Source of the DNA: Woronichinia naegeliana WA131
GTDB lineage: Bacteria > Cyanobacteriota > Cyanobacteriia > Cyanobacteriales > Microcystaceae
Assembly (NCBI GenBank): GCA_025370055.1
Contig: CP073041.1
Coordinates: 7,704,001-7,768,000, forward strand
Length of the DNA stretch: 64,000 nucleotides
Reading direction: 5' to 3'
In this document: in pieces, positions 49,367 through 59,434 of the stretch
How the letters are laid out: every line of letters begins with the position of its first letter
Position numbering within the stretch: the first letter of the stretch is position 1
Translations under genes and position numbers: made by a program
The notes under the pieces: generated by a model
Databases searched by the model: none
What the model was told of the DNA's origin: nothing
What the model saw: only the letters and a program-made list of their open reading frames with translations

Positions 49367-49640
49367 TCATGCCTCAATGGGTTGAAAATAGCCTGATTAT
49401 AGCCTCTAAAGATTGGCAATTCTCCCAAACAATTCAAGGGGATTATGTTCGCATCACTCATGAAATTTATAATCCCCCCGATCCTTCCGATCCAACTTGG
49501 CTTCCTTATCCTTGGTATGGTTTGATTGCCCAGGCTGAATACAATCCCTTTACGTTAATGGGGGTTCGTCGTCTTTACCCTAGTTTTAATCGCGGTGGTC
49601 AAATATTCTTTTGGGTACATCCCGGATAAAGTAGTACATA

Positions 49641-51339
49641 GGGCTTGCTGAAAAAAGCTGAGACCTTTACGGAGAAAAATAGTAGGCGAATTAAGAACCG
49701 CTAGAATGCACGAAAATAGGGTAGAATGCCTCAAAACCATTGCATTAAGAAGAGAGAAAGCAGATGTACCGAAAACAACAGTACTCAATTGAAACACCAG
49801 AAAACTTGAAAAATCTGTTCGGCGGGCAGTTAGACGAAGAAAATCGTTGGATAGAAATGTCAAAAATGATTCTTTGGGAAGAATATGAGGAAGAATATGC
49901 AAAAAACTTCACAGAAAAAAAAGGAGCCCCAGCCAAATCATTTAGAATGGCATTAGGAGCATTAATTATCAAAGAAATTTCAGGAAAAAGTGACAGAGAA
50001 ACAGTAGAACAAATAAAAGAGAACCCTTATTTACAGTACTTTATGGGAATGGAAAGCTATAGTAGCAAAGAAGCATTTAATGCGTCAATGATGGTTCATT
50101 TTCGTAAAAAAATAGGAATGGAATTAATAAATAAAATTAATAAAGAAATAGAAAAAAAGCGACGGGTGTAGCGTCAGAAAAAAAAGAAAATGAAGGAAAG
50201 TTATTGTTAGATGCGACTTGTACACCAGCAGATATAAAATATCCAACGGATATAGGAATATTGAATGATGCCAGAGAAAAAACAGAAAAAATAATAGATA
50301 AGCTGTATGAAGAAATAAAAGAGAAAAGGAAAGAAAAGCCGAGGACTTATAGGGAAGTGGCAAGAAAAGAGTACTTAGCCATAGCAAAAAAACGTCGTGT
50401 GTCAAAAAAAGAAAGAAGAAAAGGAACAAAAAAACAACTAGGATATATAAAAAGAAACTTGTCTGATATAGAAAAAATGATAGAAGAGGGAGCAAAGTTA
50501 GAAAAACTAACGAAAAAAGAGCAAGAAGAGCTTGTAACGATAGGAAAAGTGTATGAGCAACAGTTAGAAATGTATGAAAAAAAGACAAATAAAGTAGAAA
50601 ACAGAATTGTGAGTGTAAGCCAACCTCACGTGCGTCCAATAGTGCGTGGAAAAGCGGGAAAAGCAGTAGAGTTTGGAGCTAAAATATCGGCAAGTAATGT
50701 GAATGGCTTTGTCTTCTTAGACAAATTAAGTTGGGATAATTACAACGAATCGGGAGATTTACAAGCGCGAATAGAAGAATATAAAAGGGAAACAGGATGT
50801 TATCCGGAATCGGTTCATGTGGATAAAATCTATCGAACAAAAGCGAATCGAGCTTATTGTAAAGAAAGGGATATAAGAATGAGTGGTCCCCGATTGGGAA
50901 GACCGCCGAAAGAGGTGAGCAAAGAAAAAAAGAAAGAGGCACGCTCAGATGAAAGAGTGCGTAATGCCATTGAGGGTAAATTCGGACAGGGAAAGAGGAA
51001 ATTTAGTCTTGGTCGAGTGATGGCCAAACTACCTGAGACCTCGGAAACGGTAATTGCGATGAACTTTTTGGTAATGAATCTTTCTACTCTACTTCAGAAG
51101 ACAAAAAAGAAAACAAAAAGTAAAAAGTTGTAGAGTCGTTTTTCTTGTGAAAAATGGTGTTAATTTTCCTCTCTTTTGTGAGGAGTGATTTGTGTTGACC
51201 TTTTTAGACAGAAAGGAACAATAGATTAAACAAAATCTGTATTTTGATTTGTTTCCATAAGGATAAGTTATCTATGCTTTTTCAGTCCATACTTCCCTAA
51301 CCCACATTTCTTTCGTTTTTTGACTTTTTCAGCAAGCCC
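49641..51339 (+). mobile_element. IS-A5 (IS5-like), complete, 1699 bp
   Basis: Family termini and the 6-bp duplication tacata; IS-B1 (7642-7664) shows the empty site. It is 12 bp longer than A3, A4 and A6 because of the KKTK insert near the end of the gene. Confidence 0.95.
49764..51133 (+). CDS. IS-A transposase (IS5-like), A7 frameshift form
   Basis: N-terminal frame 49764-50171 (135 aa) and DDE frame ending at 51133. The slip site GAA AAA AAG has seven A residues. It differs from IS-A2 by the EEYE insert, by IL for IP at residues 38-39 and by FMG for FIG. All catalytic motifs are present (LLLDATC, VDKIYRTK, NAIEGKFG). Probably functional through -1 frameshifting. Confidence 0.88.
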
Positions 51340-52446
51340 TACATAGAATCTGGGGTAAAATGGAAAAAAACTGATGAGCGAAAAAAGTATGTTACCGATT
51401 CCCCCAGAAGAAAAAGCACTGTTAAAACAGCATCTCACCGAATCAGCCCGTATCCTGCGCAAATATACGGAACCAGAGAAACAGAAGGACTTTGGAAGCA
51501 TCGAAGTAGAAGTCAGAACCCAGATGTTAGAAATTGTGGGGCCAACAATGGGGGAGTTTTTTTTTCAGAAGGGGGAAAAAAACGGTCTGGAAACAAGCGA
51601 AAAATCAAAACCCTAGTCGGAGAAGTGGAAATAAGCCAAAAACAAGCCAGAAAACTAAAGGTGTCGCCAAAAATCGTCTTAAGTCCAGGTTTAGAGAAAT
51701 GCTGTCTAAGAGCCAGTGCGAAAACATCCTACCAACAAGCAGAAGAAGATATAGAGGAGTTGATGGGGATAAAAGTAGGACATAGCAGTTTACATCGCTT
51801 GGTAGAACGGACAGAACTGCCCTTAGCTCAAGCTCAGTCAGAGAGTGCGGGGGTCAGTATAGATGGGGGAAAGATTTGTCTGCGGGGCGAGGAGAAGGAA
51901 GGGGGACAGTGGCGAGATTATAAACTGGTGAGTCTTCATGGCAATGTCTGTGAAGCCTTTTTCCAAGACCCAGAGGGCTTAAAGAATTGGAGCAATGTTC
52001 AACCTTTGTCTCCAATAGTGACCTTTTTGGGAGATGGTCATCCCGCAATCTGGAATGCGGTAGAGAGTTTCGCCACTCAATCGTGGCTGATACGACGAGA
52101 GGTGTTGGATTGGTATCATCTCAAGGAGAATCTGTTCAAAGTGGGTGGCTCTCTCAAACGGCTAGAAGCAGTGGAGCATTTACTGTGGCGGGGTTTTGTG
52201 AACAAGGCAATAGATGCGTTTGATGGAGTCAAAAGCAAGAGGGCAAAGAATTTTCAAGCCTATTTGACGAAGCATTATCAGCGTATCCCTGATTACCAAT
52301 ACTATCAACAGCTTGGTATTGTGATTGGTTCTGGTGATGTGGAGTCTAAGATTAAACAGGTGGGAGCTAGGGTTAAATTGTCGGGAGCACGTTGGCATCT
52401 TCATAATGTTTCTCGTATTCTTCGGCTACGATGTGCTTATCTCAAT

Positions 52447-53836
52447 GGGTGTGACCTTTAGTTGATGAAGGAAAAGAAAAGTGTTAACATGGGATGAAAA
52501 GTGACAAAGAGGAAACAATGATGACAGCAAAACTAATTAATGTAGAGGGTTCAAAGATAAAAATAGAACTAACATTAGAACTAAGTCGTTCAATGTTGGA
52601 TACAGAAATAAATATTCAAAAAGGCTTAAACGAAGTAGGTTGCATCGCCAGCAAAGAAGCCTTGAAATATTTAGATACAGATGGTTCACCCTTAAAAATC
52701 GGTGAAGAAATCTGGAAGAGTAAGGGAGAGCAACCGAAAGAATATCAAACACCTTATGGTGAGGTTATAGTGAATCGTCATGTATATCAGCGTTCACCTT
52801 TGAGGAAAAACGTATTGCCCCTTAGAAAGAGAAGCAAGGATAATCATAACATCAACGCCATTATTGGCAAAACAGGTATCCTCAAAAATGTCAGGGATGG
52901 CAGGCAAAGAGGTGAAAAATGATTTATTAGAAAATCATGGTAGAAAAGTAGCGCTATCCTATATCCAAAGATTGAGTGAAGCAGTAGGAAGTGTGGTACA
53001 GGCAAAAGAAGAAGCGTGGAGTTATGCCCCGCCCAAGGAGGATAGCCAAATTGCAACAGTGGGAATAGGATTAGATGGAACCTGTATGCTGATGTGTGAG
53101 GATGGCTACCGTGAAGCAATGGTGGGAACCGTTTCCCTATACGATAGTGAAGGCGAACGTCAACCTACAATCTATCTAGGTGCGGCACCAGAGTATGGAA
53201 AAAAGAGTTTTCTAGAAAGATTAGAAAGAGAAATTGAGCGAGCGAAAAACCGTTATCCAGAGGCAACATTGGTCGGGATAGCAGACGGGGCAGAATCAAA
53301 TTGGAAGTTTTTAGAAAAGCAAACGGAAGAACAGATATTAGATTTCTATCATGCCTCTGGTTACTTAGGTGCCTTGGCAGAAGCGTTGCATCCGAATACC
53401 GTGTCAAAACAAAAAGAATGGTTGACTGAAAATTGTCGAGAACTCAAGCATGAAAAAGGAAAAGCAGGAGAACTGCTAAATCTGATGAAAGAAGTCAAAG
53501 AAGAAAAAAGTCATTCTAAGAATCTTACCGAGAAACTACAAGCGGCGATTACTTATTACGAGAATCATCAGCATCAAATGGATTATGCTGAATACATAGA
53601 GAAAAAGTATCCGATTGGTTCAGGTGTTACGGAAGCAGCTTGTAAGACGTTGGTCAAACAACGATTATGTTGTTCAGGGATGCGATGGAAGGAAAAAGGA
53701 GCAGGAATTATTTTGAGCCTACGAGCTTTGGTATTGACCAAGGAACGATGGAGTCAATTTTGGGCAAAACTTGATCAATATGGGTTCCCTGTAGAACCCT
53801 GATTACAACAGCTTTTATCAACTAAAGGTCGCACCC
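52447..53836 (+). mobile_element. IS-G3, ISKra4-family element, 1390 bp
   Basis: Family termini and an 8-bp duplication atctcaat (52439-52446 and 53837-53844). Inserted in the IS-B2 transposase. Confidence 0.95.
52494..53802 (+). CDS. IS-G transposase (ISKra4 family), two frames
   Basis: The N-terminal frame (52494-52922) and the core frame (52864-53802) overlap. The joint TCACCTTTGAGG is the same as in IS-G1. To connect RHVYQRS with KTYCPLERE a +1 (or -2) change is needed at about 52800-52810. Catalytic motifs (GIGLDGTCMLM, GIADGAESNW, GSGVTEAACKTLVKQR) are intact. An in-frame N-terminal domain is present, unlike IS-G2. Confidence 0.82.
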
Positions 53837-53944
53837 ATCTCAATCACTCTCCTCTTTTGAGTGTCAATGTATTATCTTAAGTGGGATGCACCCTATTCTT
53901 TTTCCCGTCTAACTTATACCTCGCACGGCGATAATTTGCGTTTT

Positions 53945-54045
53945 TTAGTTTAGCCCCCCTAGCCCCCAACTTTGGGGGGAAACATTCTCTATTTATGGGT
54001 TTCAAAGTCCCCCAGTATTGGGGGATTCAGGGGGCGAAAATCTAT
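53945..54045. repeat. C/G-run palindromic repeat (REP-like)
   Basis: Contains CCCCCCTAGCCCCCAACTT followed by TGGGGGG, and a second palindrome CCCCCAGTATTGGGGG, then CAGGGGGC. Runs of C and G can fold into two hairpins. Such palindromes are dispersed in many cyanobacterial genomes. It lies between two genes of the cassette and may act as a terminator or processing signal. Confidence 0.6.
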
Positions 54046-54112
54046 AATCTATGACCGTGCCAAGTATAGCAATTAATGACAGAAGAATTGCAATCAAAGG
54101 ACAGACTAAATG

Positions 54113-55799
54113 GGGCTTGCTGAAAAAGTCAAAAAACGAAAGAAATGTGGGTTAGGGAAGTATGGACTGAAAAAGCATAGATAACTTATCCTTATGGAAA
54201 CAAATCAAAATACAGATTTTGTTTAATCTATTGTTCCTTTCTGTCTAAAAAGGTCAACACAAATCACTCCTCACAAAAGAGAGGAAAATTAACACCATTT
54301 TTCACAAGAAAAACGACTCTACAACTTTTTACTTTTTGTCTTCTGAAGTAGAGTAGAAAGATTCATTACCAAAAAGTTCATCGCAATTACCGTTTCCGAG
54401 GTCTCAGGTAGTTTGGCCATCACTCGACCAAGACTAAATTTCCTCTTTCCCTGTCCGAATTTACCCTCAATGGCATTACGCACTCTTTCATCTGAGCGTG
54501 CCTCTTTCTTTTTTTCTTTGCTCACCTCTTTCGGCGGTCTTCCCAATCGGGGACCACTCATTCTTATATCCCTTTCTTTACAATAAGCTCGATTCGCTTT
54601 TGTTCGATAGATTTTATCCACATGAACCGATTCCGGATAACATCCTGTTTCCCTTTTATATTCTTCTATTCGCGCTTGTAAATCTCCCGATTCGTTGTAA
54701 TTATCCCAACTTAATTTGTCTAAGAAGACAAAGCCATTCACATTACTTGCCGATATTTTAGCTCCAAACTCTACTGCTTTTCCCGCTTTTCCACGCACTA
54801 TTGGACGCACGTGAGGTTGGCTTACACTCACGATTCTGTTTTCTACTTTATTTGTCTTTTTTTCATACATTTCTAACTGTTGCTCATACACTTTTCCTAT
54901 CGTTACAAGCTCTTCTTGCTCTTTTTTCGTTAGTTTTTCTAACTTTGCTCCCTCTTCTATCATTTTTTCTATATCAGACAAGTTTCTTTTTATATATCCT
55001 AGTTGTTTTTTTGTTCCTTTTCTTCTTTCTTTTTTTGACACACGACGTTTTTTTGCTATGGCTAAGTACTCTTTTCTTGCCACTTCCCTATAAGTCCTCG
55101 GCTTTTCTTTCCTTTTCTCTTTTATTTCTTCATACAGCTTATCTATTATTTTTTCTGTTTTTTCTCTGGCATCATTCAATATTCCTATATCCGTTGGATA
55201 TTTTATATCTGCTGGTGTACAAGTCGCATCTAACAATAACTTTCCTTCATTTTCTTTTTTTTCTGACGCTACACCCGTCGCTTTTTTTCTATTTCTTTAT
55301 TAATTTTATTTATTAATTCCATTCCTATTTTTTTACGAAAATGAACCATCATTGACGCATTAAATGCTTCTTTGCTACTATAGCTTTCCATTCCTATAAA
55401 GTACTGTAAATAAGGGTTCTCTTTTATTTGTTCTACTGTTTCTCTGTCACTTTTTCCTGAAATTTCTTTGATAATTAATGCTCCTAATGCCATTCTAAAT
55501 GATTTGGCTGGGGCTCCTTTTTTTTCTGTGAAGTTTTTTGCATATTCTTCCTCATATTCTTCCCAAAGAATCATTTTTGACATTTCTATCCAACGATTTT
55601 CTTCGTCTAACTGCCCGCCGAACAGATTTTTCAAGTTTTCTGGTGTTTCAATTGAGTACTGTTGCTTTCGGTACATCTGCTTTCTCTCTTCTTAATGCAA
55701 TGGTTTTGAGGCATTCTACCCTATTTTCGTGCATTCTAGCGGTTCTTAATTCGCCTACTATTTTTCTCCGTAAAGGTTTCAGCTTTTTTCAGCAAGCCC
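54113..55799 (-). mobile_element. IS-A6 (IS5-like), complete, 1687 bp
   Basis: Family termini and the 6-bp duplication taaatg (54107-54112 and 55800-55805). Confidence 0.95.
54319..55676 (-). CDS. IS-A transposase (IS5-like), A7 frameshift form
   Basis: Minus-strand gene: N-terminal frame 55269-55676, DDE frame 54319 to the slip site. Seven T residues on the plus strand at the joint (seven A on the coding strand). It has IL at residues 38-39 as in A4 and A5, and lacks KKTK as in A3 and A4. Intact motifs; probably functional through frameshifting. Confidence 0.88.
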
Positions 55800-55965
55800 T
55801 AAATGGGAAACCAACACAGAATGGCATGTCACCGTTTGGACTCCCTTTACTCCTATTGATGCCACTCTTAGCCTTGAAGCAGGACAGCAGCTTGAACTCA
55901 CCCCAGCCACTATTGACGCGATCGCCACAAAAGTTTTTGAACTTTCATCAGGAGGTTAAATAGCA

Positions 55966-56742
55966 ATTTGCAACTTTTATGACTCAGCTGTAACAGCCGG
56001 ATCAGGCAATGGAGTTCCCCAAGGAATTTTTATTCCCCCGTCCGATCTTCCAGGGTTTAATGGTAGTGAATTTACGGATACTTCTGAAATCACGAAAGAA
56101 GGAAAAGCTATCTATGCTTTACTCAATGCAGTGTATAAAAATACAGCAACTACGCCCCCCTTGGGGTTTGCATCTATAGTAAAAAGCAATCCGCAAGGCA
56201 CAGGAGTCAACCAGTCAACTGAATCTATTAGTCTTACCTTTCAATGGATTCAGGACTTATCAAATAAAACGACTTATGCCCCTCCTTTGCCGACTATTGG
56301 CACTAATGCAGGGCTTGGGGGTTGCTCACTTGAACAGATTTTTCCTGATTGCTTAAAAATCGCTAATGAAGGGGCTATTCCTGGGGCTGGCATTCTATTA
56401 CTTGCCTCTGACATTGCCCTCTATGGCGGCTCTCACCCCTCAACAATTAGCGTTGATGCTAGAGATTGGATAGCAGGATTATTTGGTTTGCTGATCGCAA
56501 ATGCAACCCTAAGAACTACCAGTATAGCTAGTGCAATTACGAACAAAACCAACGCCCTAACAACCAAGGTGAACGGCTTGCAATTTCCGGCTAGTTGGTA
56601 TGATGCAAATAGCCCGTTAACTGGTCTTTTAGCAGGGGATATTCCCCATTACAGGATTATCCAGGATAGTTTTTCTATCACCTATGAGTATATTAACGAT
56701 CCCATTGCTCAAACGTTTGAAGTTCGAGTCGCAACGGCTTGA
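55966..56742 (+). CDS. Unknown cassette protein, about 258 aa, start unclear
   Basis: An ATG/GTG-based reading starts only at GTG 56131 (MYKNTATTPPLGFASIVK). The frame is open and protein-like from just after the preceding stop: NFYDSAVTAGSGNGVPQGIFIPPSDLPGFNGSEFTDTSEITKEGKAIYALLNAVYKN. ATT 55966 lies 10 bases after GGAGG (55951-55955) and could be a rare start; fusion by stop readthrough with the preceding gene is another option. The middle part GAGILLLASDIALYGG and IAGLFGLLIANATL is mildly hydrophobic. No known domain; composition resembles a structural or fibre protein. Confidence 0.55.
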   Translation: MCNFYDSAVTAGSGNGVPQGIFIPPSDLPGFNGSEFTDTSEITKEGKAIYALLNAVYKNTATTPPLGFASIVKSNPQGTGVNQSTESISLTFQWIQDLSNKTTYAPPLPTIGTNAGLGGCSLEQIFPDCLKIANEGAIPGAGILLLASDIALYGGSHPSTISVDARDWIAGLFGLLIANATLRTTSIASAITNKTNALTTKVNGLQFPASWYDANSPLTGLLAGDIPHYRIIQDSFSITYEYINDPIAQTFEVRVATA

Positions 56743-56754
56743 GGATTAATTCTT

Positions 56755-57072
56755 ATGCAAGAAAATGAATCAATTACCGCCATCGTTTATGCCATAAGAT
56801 CGGACGTTCAATTAATCTCGCACCAACTAAAAAGCCTTGCCGGTGATATTGATTCTTTAAAAGCATCGACTAAAGTTGATGAAGAGGAGACCAAAAAAAA
56901 ATTTGCTCAAATTTTAACGGATTATACTCGATTAGAAACCCAGTTTGGGATAGCGCGACTTATTATAACTGGACTAACGCTGTCCATACTAGCGATAGTC
57001 GGTACCCGCTTATGGACTGTAATGACTATCGATTTTTCAACTTACAATCAAACCCGTCATCAAGTAAAATAA
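56755..57072 (+). CDS. Small coiled-coil protein with one C-terminal membrane segment (holin/XhlA-like architecture)
   Basis: 105 aa. Residues 1-65 are charged and helical with heptad-like spacing (SDVQLISHQLKSLAGDIDSLKASTKVDEEETKKKFAQILTDYTRLETQF), followed by one membrane helix (IARLIITGLTLSILAIVGTRLW) and a short polar tail. This layout matches XhlA/Bhl-type phage holin-associated proteins, though sequence homology is not evident. It starts 12 bp after the preceding gene and is followed by a peptidase-like gene after 11 bp, which is the order of a holin-endolysin pair. Confidence 0.6.
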   Translation: MQENESITAIVYAIRSDVQLISHQLKSLAGDIDSLKASTKVDEEETKKKFAQILTDYTRLETQFGIARLIITGLTLSILAIVGTRLWTVMTIDFSTYNQTRHQVK

Positions 57073-57083
57073 TAAGAGGTTTT

Positions 57084-57545
57084 ATGGATTATTTCTTCAT
57101 TTTTTCGCTTCATTTTGACCGTGACAAAGGATTAGATCAGGGACGATTATCTATTAATTCTTTGTCTAAAGGAACAGTGCAAATCTTTGTTGCCACAAGC
57201 TCTCAGGAAAATTCTCAACAGCCAGAAAGCTTTCACAAGAAAGGGGGCTTGCTTCCCCCTCAATATCGTTGTGGGCTTCCATTCTGGAAGGTTAATTTGA
57301 TTCCTATAGCCATGAATGCAGTCAAGGGAGTAGAAGGGGCTTTTTACGTTATTTCACCCCATACCGTGACAACAGACAAGGGTGGTGTAAGGGGTGATTT
57401 TGGGATTCATCGTGATGCCAATGCCCCAGGTTCTCTCGGCTGTATTGTGCTTTCCGGCGATCGCTTCTCTGCTTTTGAGGCGGCGGTCAAAAAATTGGTT
57501 GCTCAGGGAATTAAAGAGGTTCCCTTGTTCGTTCAGTATTCTTAA
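57084..57545 (+). CDS. L,D-transpeptidase / murein-hydrolase-like protein
   Basis: 153 aa from ATG 57084 (MDYFFIFSLHFDRDKGLDQGRLSINS); the frame extends to 57012 but that overlaps the preceding gene, and AAGAGG precedes the ATG. The C-terminal part GDFGIHRDANAPGSLGCIVLSGDRFSAFE has the His-x(n)-S-x-G-C-I pattern of YkuD-like L,D-transpeptidases and of some phage endolysins that use a His/Cys pair. No signal peptide, so export would need a holin-like partner; such a candidate lies directly upstream. Target: peptidoglycan (inference). Confidence 0.65.
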   Translation: MDYFFIFSLHFDRDKGLDQGRLSINSLSKGTVQIFVATSSQENSQQPESFHKKGGLLPPQYRCGLPFWKVNLIPIAMNAVKGVEGAFYVISPHTVTTDKGGVRGDFGIHRDANAPGSLGCIVLSGDRFSAFEAAVKKLVAQGIKEVPLFVQYS

Positions 57546-57658
57546 AGTTTTTAATTTTAGGCCAGATTTAGGCCACTTTAGGCCGTAGGCCAATTTAGAC
57601 AACTTCTATCGGTAGCGTTTTGGGGCTGAACCCCTCACTACATATAGGTCTTAGTAAT

Positions 57659-57730
<72 letters not shown>

Positions 57731-57798
57731 TTATTTTCACTGCTTTATTAGCGTAGCAAAAAAATTTATCCCTGGCAAGTCTTAGCTTGAAAATTTTT

Positions 57799-58572
57799 CT
57801 AAACGGAGCTAAGGGGGTGATCCTTGAGGTTGCAATAGGGACGGGCAAAGCTTAGAGGCGATTCTAGGGCATGGCGTGCTAAAAAAGCGTGATCAGCCAT
57901 CAATGGCCAGATGGAACCGTCATAGACGAGATGGCCTCGACTCAGTACCAAACTGCGATCGCAGAGTTCAAGGGCCAGATCTAAATCATGGGTAGCAATC
58001 AATTGGGTAACAGGCAACTGAGCTAAAAGTTCAATTAACTGCCGTCGGGAACGGGGATCGAGTTGGGCAGAGGGTTCGTCTAAAACCAAAATTTGGGGCT
58101 GCATGGCCAATACACCCGCGATCGCCACCCGCTTTTTTTCACCACCGGAGAGGTGTTCAGGATTACGGTGAAGATAGTGATCCGGATCGAGATTAACGGC
58201 TTCTAGAGAGTCTCGAACAAGGCGATTGAGGATGGCCCCCTTTACCCCTAAATTTTTGGGGCCAAAGGCAATATCCTCCTCGACCGTTGGCATAAACAAC
58301 TGATCATCGGGATTTTGAAAGACTAAGCCAATCCAAGCACGAATACGGGTAAAATTGGCTGGAATCACCGCAGATTGGTTCACCCAAACCTTGCCACTCT
58401 GGGCTTGCAATAAACCATTGAGATGAAATTGTAGGGTCGATTTGCCGGAACCATTCGCTCCGATCAAAGCAACCTTTTCACCCTCGTTAATGCGGATATT
58501 GATATCCATGAGAGCTTGAGTGCCATCAGGATAGGTATAGTTTAGGTTTTCAACGCAAAGACAACTCGTCAT
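57799..58572 (-). CDS. cbiO: ECF/cobalt-type ABC transporter ATP-binding protein
   Basis: 257 aa. Walker A ALIGANGSGKSTLQFHLNG, Q-loop VFQNPDDQLFMPTVEEDIAFGPKNLG (typical of CbiO/EcfA), signature HLSGGEKKRVAIAGVLA, Walker B ILVLDEPSAQLD and H-loop IATHDLDLALE are all present. It energises uptake of a metal ion (cobalt or nickel) or vitamin with an EcfT/CbiQ membrane partner, none of which is in the window. It is transcribed leftward 26 bp after rbfA, probably in one operon. Confidence 0.9.
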   Translation of the reverse strand: MTSCLCVENLNYTYPDGTQALMDINIRINEGEKVALIGANGSGKSTLQFHLNGLLQAQSGKVWVNQSAVIPANFTRIRAWIGLVFQNPDDQLFMPTVEEDIAFGPKNLGVKGAILNRLVRDSLEAVNLDPDHYLHRNPEHLSGGEKKRVAIAGVLAMQPQILVLDEPSAQLDPRSRRQLIELLAQLPVTQLIATHDLDLALELCDRSLVLSRGHLVYDGSIWPLMADHAFLARHALESPLSFARPYCNLKDHPLSSV

Positions 58573-58598
58573 TCTGATTAAGAGATTTCCCGTTATCC

Positions 58599-59000
58599 CT
58601 AAGAGGACGCGGTTTCCGCTTCTTGAATTTCTGATGCCTGAACTTCCTCTGGCAAATGTAGATCATTTAATAAATGCAAAATGCGATCGCCCCGTTCGAG
58701 GGAAGTATCTTCTAAAAAGGCAATTTCTGGGGTTCTGCGTAGTCGCATTCTTTGTCCCAATTCTCGACGAACAAAGGGGGCTGAGGAACGCAAACCCTCC
58801 ATGGTTTCGGTTTTAGCTTCGGGCGTGCCGTAAATACTGACAAAGATTTTGGCGTGTTGCAGATCACCAGAAACCTCCACCTCAGTCACGCTTACCATAC
58901 CGGCTCCAACCCGATCATCTTTGATATCGTAGAGCAACATTTGACTGACTTCCCGCTTAATCAGTGAAGAGACACGGGAAACGCGACGACCTGTAGCCAT
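58599..59000 (-). CDS. rbfA: Ribosome-binding factor A
   Basis: 133-aa KH-fold protein that helps mature the 16S rRNA 5' end in the 30S subunit and is needed at low temperature. The N-terminus [28 protein letters not shown], the motif [35 protein letters not shown] and the C-terminal [26 protein letters not shown] are diagnostic. Length is normal. It has 81 bp to the upstream DUF751 gene and 26 bp to cbiO. Confidence 0.96.
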   Translation of the reverse strand: MATGRRVSRVSSLIKREVSQMLLYDIKDDRVGAGMVSVTEVEVSGDLQHAKIFVSIYGTPEAKTETMEGLRSSAPFVRRELGQRMRLRRTPEIAFLEDTSLERGDRILHLLNDLHLPEEVQASEIQEAETASS

Positions 59001-59081
59001 AGTATTTTGCTCCCTACTGTTTATGTAAATTTTAGGTAAATTTTAGGTAAATTCTGAGGGCTAGTTTGATAATTTTTGACC

Positions 59082-59285
59082 CTACACTGTTGTTAATCCT
59101 AACATGGCTTTCAGGGTAAAAAAGAGAAAGAGGAAGACACCGACTAAAATGCCGACCAGGGCGATCGCTGAAATAGGATTTTTGAGTAGCGGTTTTAACC
59201 AACCAAAAAAAGAAAAGAAAATTCCTAGGCTAAAACTAATCAAATAACGGGGATAACGGGCAATGTTGTCTAAAAATTCTCCCAT
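59082..59285 (-). CDS. DUF751 family small membrane protein
   Basis: 67 aa: MGEFLDNIARYPRYLISFSLGIFFSFFGWLKPLLKNPISAIALVGILVGVFLFLFFTLKAMLGLTTV. There are two hydrophobic segments, at about 15-30 and 40-62. The family is conserved in cyanobacteria and plastids (Ycf33-related), and often lies next to rbfA. The function is not known. It is the first gene of the leftward group. Confidence 0.85.
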   Translation of the reverse strand: MGEFLDNIARYPRYLISFSLGIFFSFFGWLKPLLKNPISAIALVGILVGVFLFLFFTLKAMLGLTTV

Positions 59286-59434
59286 GAGGGCTTTCCCTTG
59301 GCTCCACAGCTACATAGAACATCATTAGTGTTAACATTTATTGAGCCATTCGACAAGGGGCAGTGTTGATCAGATCGCACCTTCGATAAACACAGCAACC
59401 CTTCCTGAGCAGAGCATTTTGGAAACCATGAAAG

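Larger units (their letters stand above)
51374..53880 (+). pseudogene. IS-B2 transposase, split near its end by IS-G3
   Basis: First frame 51374-51616, then a -1 slip at A-AAA-AAC (51577-51583), second frame to 52446. IS-G3 interrupts after CAYLN; the last 11 codons (HSPLLSVNVLS) lie at 53845-53880. It differs from IS-B1 by HPAIWN for HPGIWN. The truncated product would end CAYLNGCDL, and since only the tail is lost it might keep some activity. Confidence 0.85.
49613..53893 (+). mobile_element. IS-B2, ISKra4-family element, carries IS-A5 and IS-G3
   Basis: Termini GGGTACATCCC / GGGATGCACCC and a perfect 9-bp duplication tattctttt (49604-49612 and 53894-53902). Subtracting IS-A5 (1699 bp plus 6) and IS-G3 (1390 bp plus 8) leaves 1178 bp, the exact length of IS-B1. 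Confidence 0.95.
49369..53934 (+). pseudogene. Unknown cassette protein, 91 aa, split by IS-B2
   Basis: MPQWVENSLIIASKDWQFSQTIQGDYVRITHEIYNPPDPSDPTWLPYPWYGLIAQAEYNPFTLMGVRRLYPSFNRGGQIFF, interrupted at 49612 by IS-B2. After removal of the element and its 9-bp duplication, the frame continues FPSNLYLARR and stops at 53934. The inserted DNA length is a multiple of three. It is rich in aromatic residues and Pro. Function unknown. Confidence 0.7.
54051..55959 (+). pseudogene. Unknown cassette protein, about 72 aa, split by IS-A6
   Basis: ATG 54051 opens MTVPSIAINDRRIAIKGQTKW, cut at 54112 by IS-A6. After removal of the element and its duplication, the frame continues ETNTEWHVTVWTPFTPIDATLSLEAGQQLELTPATIDAIATKVFELSSGG to the stop at 55957-55959. 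The 3' half carries a HIP1 site. No known domain. The following gene is in the same frame directly after this stop. Confidence 0.6.

Noticed and set aside
41325..57545. Calling the cassette a prophage
   Set aside because: No capsid, portal, terminase, tail or integrase protein is recognised; only the last two genes have a phage-like layout.
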